The notes below the pieces were generated by a model that was not told where the DNA came from, searched no databases, and saw nothing but the letters and a program-made list of their open reading frames with translations. Shown here in pieces: positions 46,806-56,800 of a stretch of DNA of 64,000 nt. The position numbers and the translations under genes are program-made. The stretch's first letter is position 1; every line of letters begins with the position of its first letter. This DNA is from Thalassia testudinum (lineage: Eukaryota; Streptophyta; Magnoliopsida; Alismatales; Hydrocharitaceae), in assembly GCA_037157565.1 (NCBI GenBank), contig JAZHRO010000012.1, positions 8,768,501-8,832,500 on the forward strand, given 5' to 3'.

Positions 46806-47874
46806 CTCCCTCCTTAAGCCATAATTGTCTTGATCTCTCCCTCCAATCTATTTCTTGTTTCAGATCTTCATCCAGTATCACACCCTGCCACAGTTTCCTT
46901 TCAGCCACCTTTTCCTCAGATAAAGGGCCAGCTGCCTCTTTAGAATCCAGCTCCTGGATTTTATTCAGAGCTTCATTCCTCCTCTACTGCCCCATCAAAT
47001 TAATAGCAAGACCATATTCTTTTAAGATCGTGCGCAAACCTGCCAGCTTGGTTGCTAATCTGACAGTAGCAGACCCCTCCACCTTTTTAGCTCGCCACCA
47101 AGAGCTGATCATCTGATAGAAACCCGGTTCCTTCAGCCATGATCTTTTCATTTTAAAAGAAGAGCCAACATGATTTTCTTCCCCACTATCCCACACCAAA
47201 GGGGTGTGATCAGAAAAAGGTCGATTCAATCCACTTACTGACGACAGTTGGAATCTCATCAGAATGTCCACATTCCCAAAAAATATATCTAACTTGGAAG
47301 CCAACCCATTTCCATTGCGCCAAGTAAATTCCACCCCAGAGGATGGAAACTCGCACAACTGCAGTGACTGAACCGTCATCTGGAAGCCTGTAGCTGAACT
47401 GTCTCTGTTGTCGTTAGGCCTATCTGCTCCTGTTAATACACAATTGAAATCCTCACCCGTCAACCACATTCCCCCCTGCACCAACTCAGCCATAGCAGCC
47501 CATTCCTCCCACAGCACCTGCCTGGCAGATGCAGCATAAGGCCCATAAACCCCAGTAACCCAGATACACTCGTGCCCCTGGTGAATATGAAATTTGCATG
47601 TTAGCAAATGCCTAGCTTTATGCACCTCCAAACATTGAGCCCACCCCTTCCTCCACCAGATAGCAATACCACCCGACCTCCCTTGTGCATCAATCTGCAC
47701 AAAATCATTTAGCCCTGAAGCTAGTAAGTCAGAACAAAGCCTGTCAGATCTACCTTCAAAGTGTGTCTCTTGAATGAGTGCACAGTCGATTCTCCATTCT
47801 CTTAAATATCTCATCAGAGAAGCCCTCCGGCTTTTGTCGCGCAACCCACGCACGTTCCAAGTGAGGACTCTCAT
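46633..47874 (-). pseudogene. LINE L5 ORF2, endonuclease and linker
   Basis: The start is ATG at 47,874. Endonuclease landmarks: LTWNVRGLRDKSRR, LIQETHF, RSGGIAIWWRKGW, GEDFNCVL and the SDHTPLVW motif, so the catalytic Asn, Glu, Asp and His positions are all present. A TAG at 46,986-46,984 interrupts the linker. The frame then continues (REALNKIQ-like, QLWLKEGDANTKIFH) to a frameshift near 46,675. The ORF1 stop overlaps the start as ATGA. Confidence 0.9.
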
Positions 47875-49300
47875 TTGTCCTCACCGGATCCCTCCCCCTT
47901 GAAGGCCTGGCATTTGCACACCTGCAAAACTCTCGCCACCTCATCTTCATCCATCAGAGTGATAGTCTTTGATTTTCTCTGTCGGAGGCTATATGGTGAC
48001 CTGCCCTTACCAGTCTTGGAGTGAGAACCACCTTCACAATTAAGGCCTTCCTTCTCCTGCAGATCTTGTTTATCCTTCAGAGATTCAATTTGTGTGACAT
48101 GAGTCTCCTGCTCCACGTTCTCCATGTCACCTGCCAGCAAATCCCCTGCCATCATGGTCGTTGGTCCAGCCGTTACCCCCCCGCCCAAATCCTCCTTTTC
48201 TACATTTTGATCCTCCCCCATCTCCCCCACACAAAAGTCCTTACGAATTTTGACAGTTAGGGGTTCATCGCCGTGAACCGTGCCCAGTTCTTGCACAACT
48301 GCCCCCTCATCAGCTGCAGGTCCGGACGACTTAAGTTGCTTTGCAGCAGTGTCGCCCACCAGAAACCTCAACCTTAGCATCCAAGAACTCCCACCACATC
48401 TCAGAATCAGATTCTCAGGTACACAGCCAGCTATAAATACATCAACCCTCACATTCAGTAGGTGCCCATCGCCCTCAAGTAACCCGACAACCGCATCCTC
48501 TGACACTGATGCAAAGCCTGAGATCATCGATGAAACGACCTCCTTCGACCTCAGATGTAGAGGCAGCCCCTCGATCTCAAGTTTTCCTGATCTGGAACCC
48601 CCTCTCTGGGGTGGTCTCTCCGCCAAAGCTCCATCAAAGGGGGAAACCAGTCTCCAAATCACCGTGATCCCATCGTTGCAGGATGTTTGAAACCGCAGCT
48701 TCTCAACATCCACCATATCCAATTCAAAGAGGACAAAGCGTGTATTTGACAAAAAAGAAATCTTCCAGGAGCTGCTTGAGAGGGAGAGAGAGTTTACCAG
48801 GGTGCGAACCTTTTCCGCCGTCGGTCTTCTAAACATAACCTCCCCAACCAGAGCTCCGCGTAGGACCATCTCTGCCGCTCTGTCATAGGAACCTCCACAT
48901 CAACCTTAAGTCCCCCTATTTTGCGCAGAGATGGGGGCGGAGGCGGTATCTGCACAGCTCTATGATTCAAATGTCCTGAGCACAGGAAAAGACGTTCTTT
49001 TATTTGACCCCCTAAAAATCGACACGAGTCCCTTTTGTGACCGAATCCCCCACAGCCCAAGCACACCACGGGAGATCGACAAGTGGCTGCCATATGTCCT
49101 CGCCGTCGGCAGCGGAAACAGGCGGTCCGGTCAGACACCTATGTTTCCCTACCATCAGACCACCTTGCCTCCGTCCCCCTTTTGCCGTGAGCATCAGAGA
49201 CCCTCCGCTCCTTCCGCCTCCAAACCCTCGACCTCCAAGTATGCCACCCTTCATCACCCCTACTACCACCGACCGCCGTCCCTGAGTCGCCGTCCGTCAT
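47871..49300 (-). pseudogene. LINE L5 ORF1 (RNA-binding protein with two zinc knuckles)
   Basis: ORF1 proteins bind element RNA. The probable start is ATG at 49,300 (MTDGDSGTAVGG). One TAG (49,141-49,139) precedes two CCHC knuckles, CFRCRRRGHMAATC and CLGCGGFGHKRDSC. A frameshift near 48,870 moves reading to the frame LVGEVMFRRPTAEKVRTLV, which stays open to TGA at 47,873-47,871. This second half includes an RRM-like or domain-of-unknown-function segment (SNTRFVLFELD, SFDG-type motifs, RPPQRGG) that I cannot name with certainty, then an acidic, Glu-rich tail ending in basic SPYSLRQRKSK. Confidence 0.85.
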
Positions 49301-49340
49301 AGTTCCTTCCCTCCAGCTCTAGAGATCTAGTTCTTTCCAT

Positions 49341-49359
49341 CAACACAGTAGAAGAACTT
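49341..49359. repeat. Target-site duplication of LINE L5, right copy
   Basis: CAACACAGTAGAAGAACTT, one change from the left copy at 44,244-44,262. Confidence 0.95.
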
Positions 49360-49790
49360 AGACAAGTTGAGGCTTTGGCCTAATTGAGATTAAAAGTTCT
49401 GAATGAAGATTTTAAGGTTGGCAATGGATTTAAGGTTCCCATTGAGAAAGTGGATGATATCATTTGCATTTAGAAGGGAAAGAGGAGAAGTGACACCTCT
49501 CGTGATAGAGAAGGGAGAAATTTGACCGTGAAAAGCTAACTCTTTAATGTCCTGAATGAAAGGTTCCATAAAGATATCAAAAAGGAAAGGTGACAAAGGA
49601 TCACCTTGCCTTAAACCTCGAGAGACCTCGAAAAAAGGAGTAGAGCAACCATCCATAAAAATGGAAGAACGTTTGTGCCGAACAAAGCCCTTGATGAGGT
49701 TAATGGCTTGAGAGAATAAGCCAAATTTGCTAAGGATATGGAAAAGTGCTTCTGAAATGACTCTTCCCAAGGGTCGTTCGGGAATTTTTC
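49360..49790 (-). mobile_element. LINE copy L4, 5' part (RT fragment)
   Basis: On the minus strand it encodes ISEALFHILSKFG, IDG-like MDGCSTPFFEVSRGLRQ, GDPLSPFLFDIFMEPFIQ and SLLNANDIIHFLNGN. The catalytic box expected as YADD reads NAND. The element is 5'-truncated near 49,790 and continues across L5 at 44,262. Confidence 0.88.
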
Positions 49791-50839
49791 CGGAATGGTA
49801 GGGGTGTTAGTGCAATTTTAAACCCCCTGGGTTTTAGTTGTCGGATCTGTGAGGAAAAAGGGAGACCTTGCGGGGTCGACCTCGTAATTTTCCCTCACAT
49901 TTCACCCTGAACCCACACACACACACCCAAAACCCTAAACCCCTCCCTTTATAAAACCCCCCTCACCTCTCCACCCTCTCGACACCTCCAATGCCACCAC
50001 CACCACCTCCACTTCCCCTCAACCACTTACAGCCGATGGCCATTCCCTCTCCCCTTGTTCCCTTGCCATCGTGCATGGGGGAGAAGGAGAGGAGAGGAAA
50101 GAGAGAGAGCGTGGGTGAGGGAAGGAGCTCGGGAGAGGGGGCAGCGAGTGCAGTAGGAGGAGCATGAAGGATGCTCCTCCATTTTTCTCCATCATCAACA
50201 TCCATCTCCTCCTCCTCTTACACCTTGCAACCGAAAAAAGGAGAATAGGGGAGCCAGAGGAGCACACGGAGGGAGGGGAGGCGAGTGCAGCCGAAGGAGA
50301 CCGCCACAGTAAAAATAGTTTTGCCGTTGCTTTCAAAAATAAGCGATGACATATGTCTTTTATGCAACAACACAGTTTTGTATTTTTTCCATCGCTTTCT
50401 GTAATAAGCGACGGCAAATAGTCACCCTTGTTAAAACAATTACCTTTTAATGACATTGGTTTTTGACATAACTGATGGCAAAGGTGAGGGTATTTTTTTT
50501 AAAAAAGCTGATATGATGAAAGATCCTTTGCACCTGCCATGGCCCCCCCAAACTACCATGTTGTCCCATTCCTGCTTGTAACAATCTCCAATTCAAACAA
50601 GACCAAAACACCACAATACCAAGTTAAACTTAGGTAGTTGCATTATAAATGGAAGATAGGACCAAGAAAAAACTTGATAATACATTTCATACCAAGCATT
50701 GAGAATCTCTAGAAAATATCAAAAATTATTGAAATACACCAAGTAGTTCATACCAATCTATATTTTTCAAAATATTTCTTTTATTAAAAACATTGTATAT
50801 GAAAAGGGCATCCAACCAAAGAGAATAGAAAGAACTCAC
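49791..50839. other. Non-coding DNA with TATA box and repeated GCGA motifs
   Basis: TATAAAA at 49,950-49,956 (plus) precedes a pyrimidine-rich then purine-rich stretch (49,960-50,310), LTR- or transposon-like. Similar motifs AATAAGCGATGACATA (50,338) and TAATAAGCGACGGCAAA (50,401) resemble subterminal repeats of CACTA-type DNA transposons, but no terminus was found. No gene is called. Confidence 0.35.
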
Positions 50840-50896
50840 CCTAGCACGCATTGCAACAGCACGATCACAACCAACTCCTAGAGAAGAGCCTTTTCC
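50840..50896 (-). other. Unassigned exon-like segment (57 bases)
   Basis: On the minus strand a CAG acceptor is followed by 57 open bases (GKGSSLGVGCDRAVAMRAR) and a GTGAGT donor. It lies downstream of the ADC synthase exons on the same strand, where chorismate-binding-domain exons would come. The peptide does not match that domain as I know it. It could be a degraded exon or chance. Confidence 0.3.
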
Positions 50897-50984
50897 CTGC
50901 AAAAAGACTCAAACAAATCATCAAACCAGGATTTTAAGCTAAAATATTGACAACAAATACATTTCTATTCTCATAAAAGTATTC

Positions 50985-51251
50985 CTTATCTATAGAAGAG
51001 CTATCTAACCAAAATGTGTCACTGCCATTCTAATTGCCAAATAGTTCTAAGAAAATATTTTCAGATCCACCAACTTGTTTAGCCAAGCTACGGAATCTCT
51101 TCCATTTCAGCTTCAGATGCTTAACCTTAGAACATTTGGATAAAGAATTTGGCAGGTCTGGGGAAGCTAAGTGATCCACCAAAAATGGGCCATTGAGAGA
51201 TTTTCCGTTGACTGGAGCGTGTGGTCGATAGTGCTTATGGGATCTCTGCAT
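50985..51251 (-). pseudogene. ADCS: ADC synthase exon g (linker to chorismate domain)
   Basis: After a TTATAG acceptor it encodes HKHYRPHAPVNGKSL, KHLKLKWKRFRSLAKQVGG, SENIFLELFGN, a TAG, then NGSDTFWLDSSSIDK. The KWKRF..LA..VGG, FLELFG and FWLDSSS parts match the start of the chorismate-binding half. At the expected exon end AAG is followed by GA instead of GT, so the donor site seems lost. Confidence 0.8.
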
Positions 51252-51342
51252 CTATAAAAGAATAGAATTATTACTCTAAGCTGATCCATTATGTACAAAC
51301 AACTATATTCACCAACAAATGTAGTTCATTAATATTTTGAAC

Positions 51343-51449
51343 CTTTCTAGCAAGATGCTGGATGACCTCAGCCCTTGGTTTATAGTCAACCTCTTGAAAT
51401 TCTCAAAAATTTGCCTCCCATAGCAAGTAGCAATGCTTTCAGGGTGGAA
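51343..51449 (-). pseudogene. ADCS: ADC synthase exon f (His/Glu of the amidotransferase)
   Basis: 107 bases, acceptor CATCAG, donor AAAG/GTTCAA. It encodes [20 protein letters not shown] and [21 protein letters not shown] carries the His and Glu of the catalytic triad. The end phase does not fit the coding frame of the next segment, so an indel or an alternative junction is likely. Confidence 0.85.
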
Positions 51450-51536
51450 CTGATGGTGAAAAAGAGAGGAAAAAAATCCAAGCTAAGCAATAATTAACTT
51501 GGAAAAATGTGAAACATATATGGAAATGCTCTCTAC

Positions 51537-51761
51537 CTAGGCACCATAATGAGGCCTTGTAGTGTGTTTAATTCCCATGATGATATTTGAATAGCATCCA
51601 AATGGAGGTTGACTTTTCCTTTTGAAGTACTCGAAAGATGATATATCAGGATCTTGGACATTAAGAAAGGAAAGCATTTTTGAGGAAGTAGTCCATGTTG
51701 TCGATAATAGATTCTTTGGAAGAGTTTATGGATCTATTATGAGTGAATGGTAACGAACAAC
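51537..51761 (-). pseudogene. ADCS: ADC synthase exon e
   Basis: 225 bases, acceptor ATGTAG, donor GTAGAG. It begins VVRYHSLIIDP, which continues exon d in phase. A TAA follows at 51,728-51,726. The rest encodes STTWTTSSKMLSFLNVQDPD and IIMGIKHTTRPHYG, ending in TAG at the splice site where the family has Gln before FHPES. Confidence 0.87.
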
Positions 51762-51776
51762 CTACATAAAGCAATA

Positions 51777-51781
51777 GTCAT
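51777..51781. repeat. Target duplication, left side of LTR B4
   Basis: GTCAT, identical to 54,436-54,440. Confidence 0.85.
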
Positions 51782-54435
51782 TGTTAATGGGCTGTTGAGG
51801 GGTGTTAAATATGCGTTCATTGTAGTAAAGCCTTAATCACTTGATAACAGATACAATTTATAACTTGAAACCTAAAAGAAGAGTCCAAGATCGAACACAG
51901 GGAGCAAGTATTGCAATTCACGTGCTAATCGAAATGAATATATATATGAGCACAAAAAATAAGCCAAATATCGAATGAAAACCTGTCACATTAACCATTC
52001 AATGAAATCCAATGTATCTCAAGACTATGAGGACAAAAGGAAAAGAGGATAAAAAACAATGGTGATTTGAATCACTACTTATATCCTCCTTAAGTTAAGC
52101 ATGCATCCAACTATCAATTATATCAAATAAGCCAATAGTAGCTTGAATGCTACAGTGATCAGACGTCACTTTGGCAAATCAGATGACTTAAATGTCATTG
52201 CTACAGTACACGCACAAGCCTTTCTTCTTATTCTTGCCTTCTTTAGCTTCTCCTTCTTCTCTTCTTAAGGCTTTCTTCTACACAAGTCCTCCTTTTCTTC
52301 AGGGAACCTAAGAGCTCTCACAGCTAAGTGTTTGGACATGATTAAGCACCAGAGAGCAAAACCTTCCCCCCTCCTCTCACAGATTTCTCCTTTCTCTTCT
52401 CAAACTCAGGCTTAATCGGGTATACGGATCCAGGTATGGGTTTAAGCAGCATCGGGTCCAGGCTCACCGACAATGGGTGATGAGCGAGGAGTGCGGGCTA
52501 TGTGAGGGGACCTCCCCCAATGTCTGAGGTGATAAGCCTAAGGCACAAAATACATTTATGTGCAGCTGTGTGCTCTTCTCCCACTGATGTGGGACTAAAC
52601 CCACTAGCTTTTCCTCGTGTATAGCTGCAGTGAAACCTCATCCAATTAGCACAACAGCTGAGGTCGTGGTGCTCAATTGAAGACCTAGAGACCTGCCTGG
52701 AGCTACTATGCACGACCTGAGAACGAAACTTGAAGCTTTCGAGGCCAGATCATGAAGAACACAGTCGGAGAAGATGACGCGGCGGTGGAGCTTCGGTGGG
52801 ATACCTGAAATACAAAATACGGGCTAAAAGCCTCGGTTAAAAAGCTCAGGAGGATCGTAAGGATGTAGCAAGGGTGTTGGTAGAGGTGGCATGCTGTGGG
52901 GGCGGTTGTAGGTGGCTGCCAAAGGCGGAGGAGACTGTGCAAAGGTGGTGCGTTCGGTGAAGTGTTTGAATGTGTGGACGATGAAATAAAGAGAGGGCTT
53001 TTGATGATGGAGTCACGGTAGAACTTATGGAATAGGTGGCATGGTGTTTGGTGAGGTGGAGCATGTGGAAGACAACGCTGGAGGTATGGCCGAAGAGGGA
53101 ACGAAGGTGGATGGCGGTGGCGTTGAGGGTTGAAACTAAGATTAAAAGGGATAAATAGGAAATGGTGGAGGAGATAAACCTAATTAACCTAATCCAAATG
53201 GATGAAAGTAGAGGAAGTCCTTGCTGGTGGTACGCCGGACTTGGAGGAGATGAAGTCTCCGATGATGGAGTGGCGAGGAAGACAAGGAAGGTGGCATTCG
53301 TCGGTATTGTAAGATGCAGAAGAACGTGGGGAAGAAGAATCCACCCGCTATTGTCTATGAGGGTGGACGAGGAAGGTATTCGGAGGGCTTGGTGGAGCTC
53401 ACTGAGCTTTCAGCTAGGGAGAAGGGAAGACAGTGGGAAACATGCCAAAAATGAGCTAAGGGGGTGAAGAATGCCATGGGCGTGCTTTTATAGGCATTTG
53501 GGTGAGTCTCCATGCTTGGAAACAAGCTTGAAGAGCTCGGATTTTGTGGTTTTAAGTTTAGGATTTTCAAGAGTTCTCATGAGCTCTTGGATGGATTTGG
53601 AAGGCCATGAATGAGCTCAGATAGAAGGGGATCTCATTAAGGAGTCCTCCTTCCATTTTTGGGAGAGATTCGTCAAGGAATCAAAGAGAAATCTCTAATT
53701 GAAGGTCACCGGAGTAGGAGTTCCTCCATGATAATGATGAATGGACCAATCTATAAAGAAGATGAGAAAACTTAGGGACCTATTTGCAAATAATTCAAAA
53801 AGGTAGGGGTGTATGTGTAAGAAAAAGAGTCAGATTTGATTGAAACGCAAACTAGGTCAAGATGATCTCTAATCGGGCTCAAATTTTGGTATAAATCTAA
53901 TTTGGACCTAAGGAATCTGATGCTGAAGTTAGATTTAGGTTTGACCATGTTTGACTAGGTAATTTGCGTAGAAACCCAAATTATGGCAAGTTCCTATCTA
54001 AGATTGTTTTTAGGTCAAATGTGTTCCAATGGTCAAATGAAAGGTATCAAATCTTATAGAATATTTTTCTATGATTTTTAGAAGGTGTAGGTCAATTTTA
54101 TCTTGACCATAACCTTTGTTAAATAGGCGGGTCTGAAATTAGGGTTTTGGATGTCCATTAATTCTTGGAGTGCGTGAAAACCAATTTCTGTCTACATGAA
54201 CCCACTTATTAGACATTAATGATCATTTGACCTTTAATTAAGCCCTGGGAAAACCCCATGATTATTCTGCATTTAGTATATTTTGTTAAAACTATAGATT
54301 TACCCATGATTTAATGCATTTCTCTCAGAATGAATATGCCATGAATTATGGCTCTTCGATGGTTATGTAGGAGCATTTGTCTTTTGATCTTGACTAATTA
54401 AAGTTATTTATGGTTGATGATGACGTTATCATCAG
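51782..54435 (-). repeat. Solo LTR of family B, copy B4, in the ADC synthase intron
   Basis: The segment starts TGTTAATGG and ends TTATCATCA on the plus strand, has TG...CA ends, and is flanked by identical pentamers GTCAT (51,777-51,781 and 54,436-54,440). Length 2,654 bases. On the minus strand it has the family opening, a TATA box (53,492-53,486), and the 'ctccctgtgttcgatcttgg' box near 51,895. No internal element DNA remains, so it is a solo LTR left by recombination between two LTRs. It lies between ADC synthase exons d and e. Confidence 0.9.
53486..53492 (-). promoter_or_regulatory. TATA box of LTR B4
   Basis: TATAAAA on the minus strand in the context GCCTATAAAAGCAC, at the family-B position. 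Confidence 0.5.
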
Positions 54436-54440
54436 TCATG
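54436..54440. repeat. Target duplication, right side of LTR B4
   Basis: GTCAT, identical to 51,777-51,781. Confidence 0.85.
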
Positions 54441-54696
54441 TCATGTATTTTCTAGCAAATGAATCAGGATGTTAACACTAAGTTTGAAAGAGATTACCTG
54501 ATGCAAGTTGACATAAATCCTTTGACATGAGGAAGAATGCTCCTGTACCTCAATGGCTCAATGCCTAAGCTTCTAAATTCAATTCATAAATCCCATAAGG
54601 AAGTTGGCAAGTGCAGTTCTTTCTTTCCATAAGCGGAGAAGCCATACATTAAAATTGAGGATATGAAACATACATGATATCAATTGAGTTACCAAC

Positions 54697-54763
54697 CTTG
54701 TATCCAGAATTTCTTCCTGAAGGAATCCCTTCAAAAAACTCACATTCATTACGCTCAACTTCA
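54697..54763 (-). pseudogene. ADCS: ADC synthase exon d
   Basis: 67 bases, acceptor ATTCAG, donor AAG/GTTGGT. It encodes EVERNECEFFEGIPSGRNSG then YK. The codon split with exon c gives Ser. The next exon lies beyond a 2.65-kb LTR. Confidence 0.85.
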
Positions 54764-54976
54764 CTGAATGCACGAAGAATAAGTTAATAAGCGCCATAAC
54801 TACAAGTTATCTAATAACTAAGTAAAGCAAATTTTATCATTTATCAAAATAATTAAAAAAATAGAAAGAAGATGATAAAGGGAAAAGGCACAAGTAGAGA
54901 TGCATGGATTTTCGTAAGTTGATCAGGGAATGATGACCAAGGGAAACTATCTCTGGGTAAGAACAAAGAATCTCAC

Positions 54977-55041
54977 CTTAGGCGTCCATGAACTGGTTCT
55001 AGTGCATGAACAATTTGACCACCATGAACAAACCCTAGCAC
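54977..55041 (-). pseudogene. ADCS: ADC synthase exon c
   Basis: 65 bases, acceptor TTTCAG, donor AAG/GTGAGA. It encodes VLGFVHGGQIVHALEPVHGR and L, with the GGQIVHA..PVHG pattern of the ADC synthase amidotransferase domain. It ends in phase 2. Confidence 0.88.
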
Positions 55042-55524
55042 CTGAAAGAAATTGAGTTTAGTGGTCAGTATTGTTTAGTTTTCAAGAAAAAAATGCTTTA
55101 GAACCACTGGTCCACTGCACAGGCACCTGCATAAATTATCTGATGCTATTCTCTTTTGTCAAGTATCCAGAAATAGATTCTTGACTATCTATTCTCTCTT
55201 TTTTGGGAAATGTTACTGAGAATGGGACAAATGACACTTGAGGATAATAATCATCCCCAATATATTATATTGATGAAAGAGATATAAACAGAACACTAGA
55301 AGATCTTTTTTATCACTTCCTAAATGTCAGAAATGAGAAGCCAATTTTGCTCAATGTTAATCAAAACAGATACTCCTTCCAACCCTAGCATATAGAAGTC
55401 TTTGCTTTTTTCTGGAAAAAAACAGGTGGTTGTTTTTTAAAGGATGCCAAAATCTCCTCTTTTTTTATCTATATAGAGATTAAGGGATTCAACTTATTAA
55501 AAAAAGAAAGGTTGAAAGCAGTAC

Positions 55525-55592
55525 CTGGTACCCAAGGCAGACACCTAAAATTGGGATGCCCCCACATTCAATAAGTAACTGCAAACAAATTC
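55525..55592 (-). pseudogene. ADCS: ADC synthase exon b (catalytic Cys)
   Basis: 68 bases, acceptor TGCAG, donor CAG/GTACTG. It encodes GICLQLLIECGG then IPILGVCLGYQ. The Cys of GVCLG is the amidotransferase nucleophile. The phase fits exons a and c. Confidence 0.9.
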
Positions 55593-55731
55593 CTGCAAAA
55601 TCCAAAGCAAAAAACAACAGTAATTTACTTTAGATAGGTAGAAAATCAAATGCTAGATCATTGACATCATAGGTAAAAGTGAAACAATGGTTTCTTTGAC
55701 TATAAGAGGCAAATTCTAAAAGTAGCCTAAC

Positions 55732-55807
55732 CTATGTCAGCTAGGCATGCTGGAGATCCAGGACCAGGTGATTTGACTATATTATCAAAGGATTTTTCTT
55801 CATACAA
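55732..55807 (-). pseudogene. ADCS: ADC synthase exon a
   Basis: 76 bases, acceptor TAGCAG, donor ATAG/GTTAGG. It encodes LYEEKSFDNIVKSPGPGSP and ACLADI, the loop with the oxyanion-region SPGPGSP of class I glutamine amidotransferases. It ends in phase 1. Confidence 0.87.
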
Positions 55808-56800
55808 CTGCTAGCGGGTGTATTTCTAGGTCCATTCATTATTATAAATAACCAAGGAGGCACTGGGCAATTCAAGAGCAAATAAATGAATCTCCATTCA
55901 TGATGATCAATTGATAGAAATGGGGAAAAATCAGAATAAATGACTTTCTAAATATCATAAATAAGTTGTAGCACCCTTTCAACAACAACCCAAAAAATAA
56001 AGCCATGCCAGTTTTAACTTCCCCATTTCAAGTTATCAGCTCCTCAGACCAGTATATATATCAAACAAACATTATAGAAAAGAAAAGTACACTTTGTCAA
56101 TGTACACTACAATGAACTGGAAAAAAAAGTAATTACTACATCATTGATGATTATTTTACAAACCAATTTTTCAAGGTCCTATTAAGTGGTTGGAAGATCA
56201 ATCAGGTGATTGCAATAAATCACCATCAAAATAACATGGAAAGTATATTGCTCCAGAGATGTGGTAGATTTACTTCAATAATTATTGTCCATCCATGAAT
56301 GCCACATTCAAATTCCTACAATACTTCCTACCATCTGTAGATGTGAAGGTTTCTCATAATACATAAGCAGTTTCAATCTGTGCTAGAGTCCACGACAAGA
56401 ACAAGTTAGTGATATGCAGCATTGCTTTTCAAAAAATTGAAGCATGTTCAAGTAGGATTGAATATCACATTCTAGGAAATTGTAGGTAAAAAGAGAAGAA
56501 AATACAATGAAATCCATTTATTAAAGTTCAAGCAGTTGAAACAAAACAATAAGAACATTATCAACTATAACAAAAATAGGACACCACTATATCATATTGG
56601 GTTAAGCAATCCATCTTAAAGTTAGAAAACCTAACTACGCAAATTCTTTTTCCCCATCAATGTTTAATATAACTCTGAATTAAAAATGGACAGTCATAAG
56701 AATGAATGATGTGTTACAAAACTTAAACCTTGAGTTATGCCTGATGACTCTACAATGTTCAGTGTTAATATTATCAATTAGAGTCAATTTCGGAGATACT
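55808..56800. other. ADC synthase intron or flank; nothing else seen
   Basis: AT-rich DNA. The exon expected before exon a, which would carry the LIDNYDSYT motif of the amidotransferase start, was looked for on the minus strand and not found. Confidence 0.4.

Larger units (their letters stand above)
44263..49340 (-). mobile_element. Near-full-length LINE of a second lineage (copy L5)
   Basis: The element is 5.1 kb and is flanked by a 19-base target duplication, CAACATAGTAGAAGAACTT at 44,244-44,262 and the same with one change at 49,341-49,359. On the minus strand it has a short leader, ORF1 with two CCHC knuckles (from 49,300), ORF2 with endonuclease, RT and zinc-binding region, then a hairpin (44,315-44,287) and a poly-A (T-run from 44,264). 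It has no recognisable RNase H domain and its proteins differ clearly from those of L2-L4. It sits inside LINE L4. Few lesions are present, so it is among the younger insertions. Confidence 0.93.
50985..55807 (-). pseudogene. ADCS: Aminodeoxychorismate (ADC) synthase pseudogene, GAT domain and linker
   Basis: ADC synthase makes 4-amino-4-deoxychorismate from chorismate and glutamine in plastids, for p-aminobenzoate and folate. Seven exons on the minus strand encode the glutamine amidotransferase domain in order: SPGPGSPACLADI, ILGVCLGYQ (nucleophile Cys), FVHGGQIVHALEPVHGRL, FFEGIPSGRNSGYK, VVRYHSLIIDP, NIIMGIKHTTRPHYG and [18 protein letters not shown] (His/Glu). The linker KLKWKRFRSLAKQVGGSENI, FLELFG and FWLDSSS leads to the chorismate-binding part. 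The first five junctions keep GT/AG and phase. It is dead: stops TAA 51,728-51,726, TAG 51,539-51,537 and TAG 51,032-51,030. The N-terminal exon (before the amidotransferase strand reaching SPGPG) and nearly all chorismate-binding exons are missing. A solo LTR sits in intron 4. Confidence 0.88.

Noticed and set aside
49936..49945. Telomere-like CCCTAAA
   Set aside because: Only one to two units in a C-rich stretch; not an interstitial telomere array.
53162..53467. Open frame of 101 codons, plus strand, in the ADC synthase intron
   Set aside because: It is inside solo LTR B4, antisense to the LTR.
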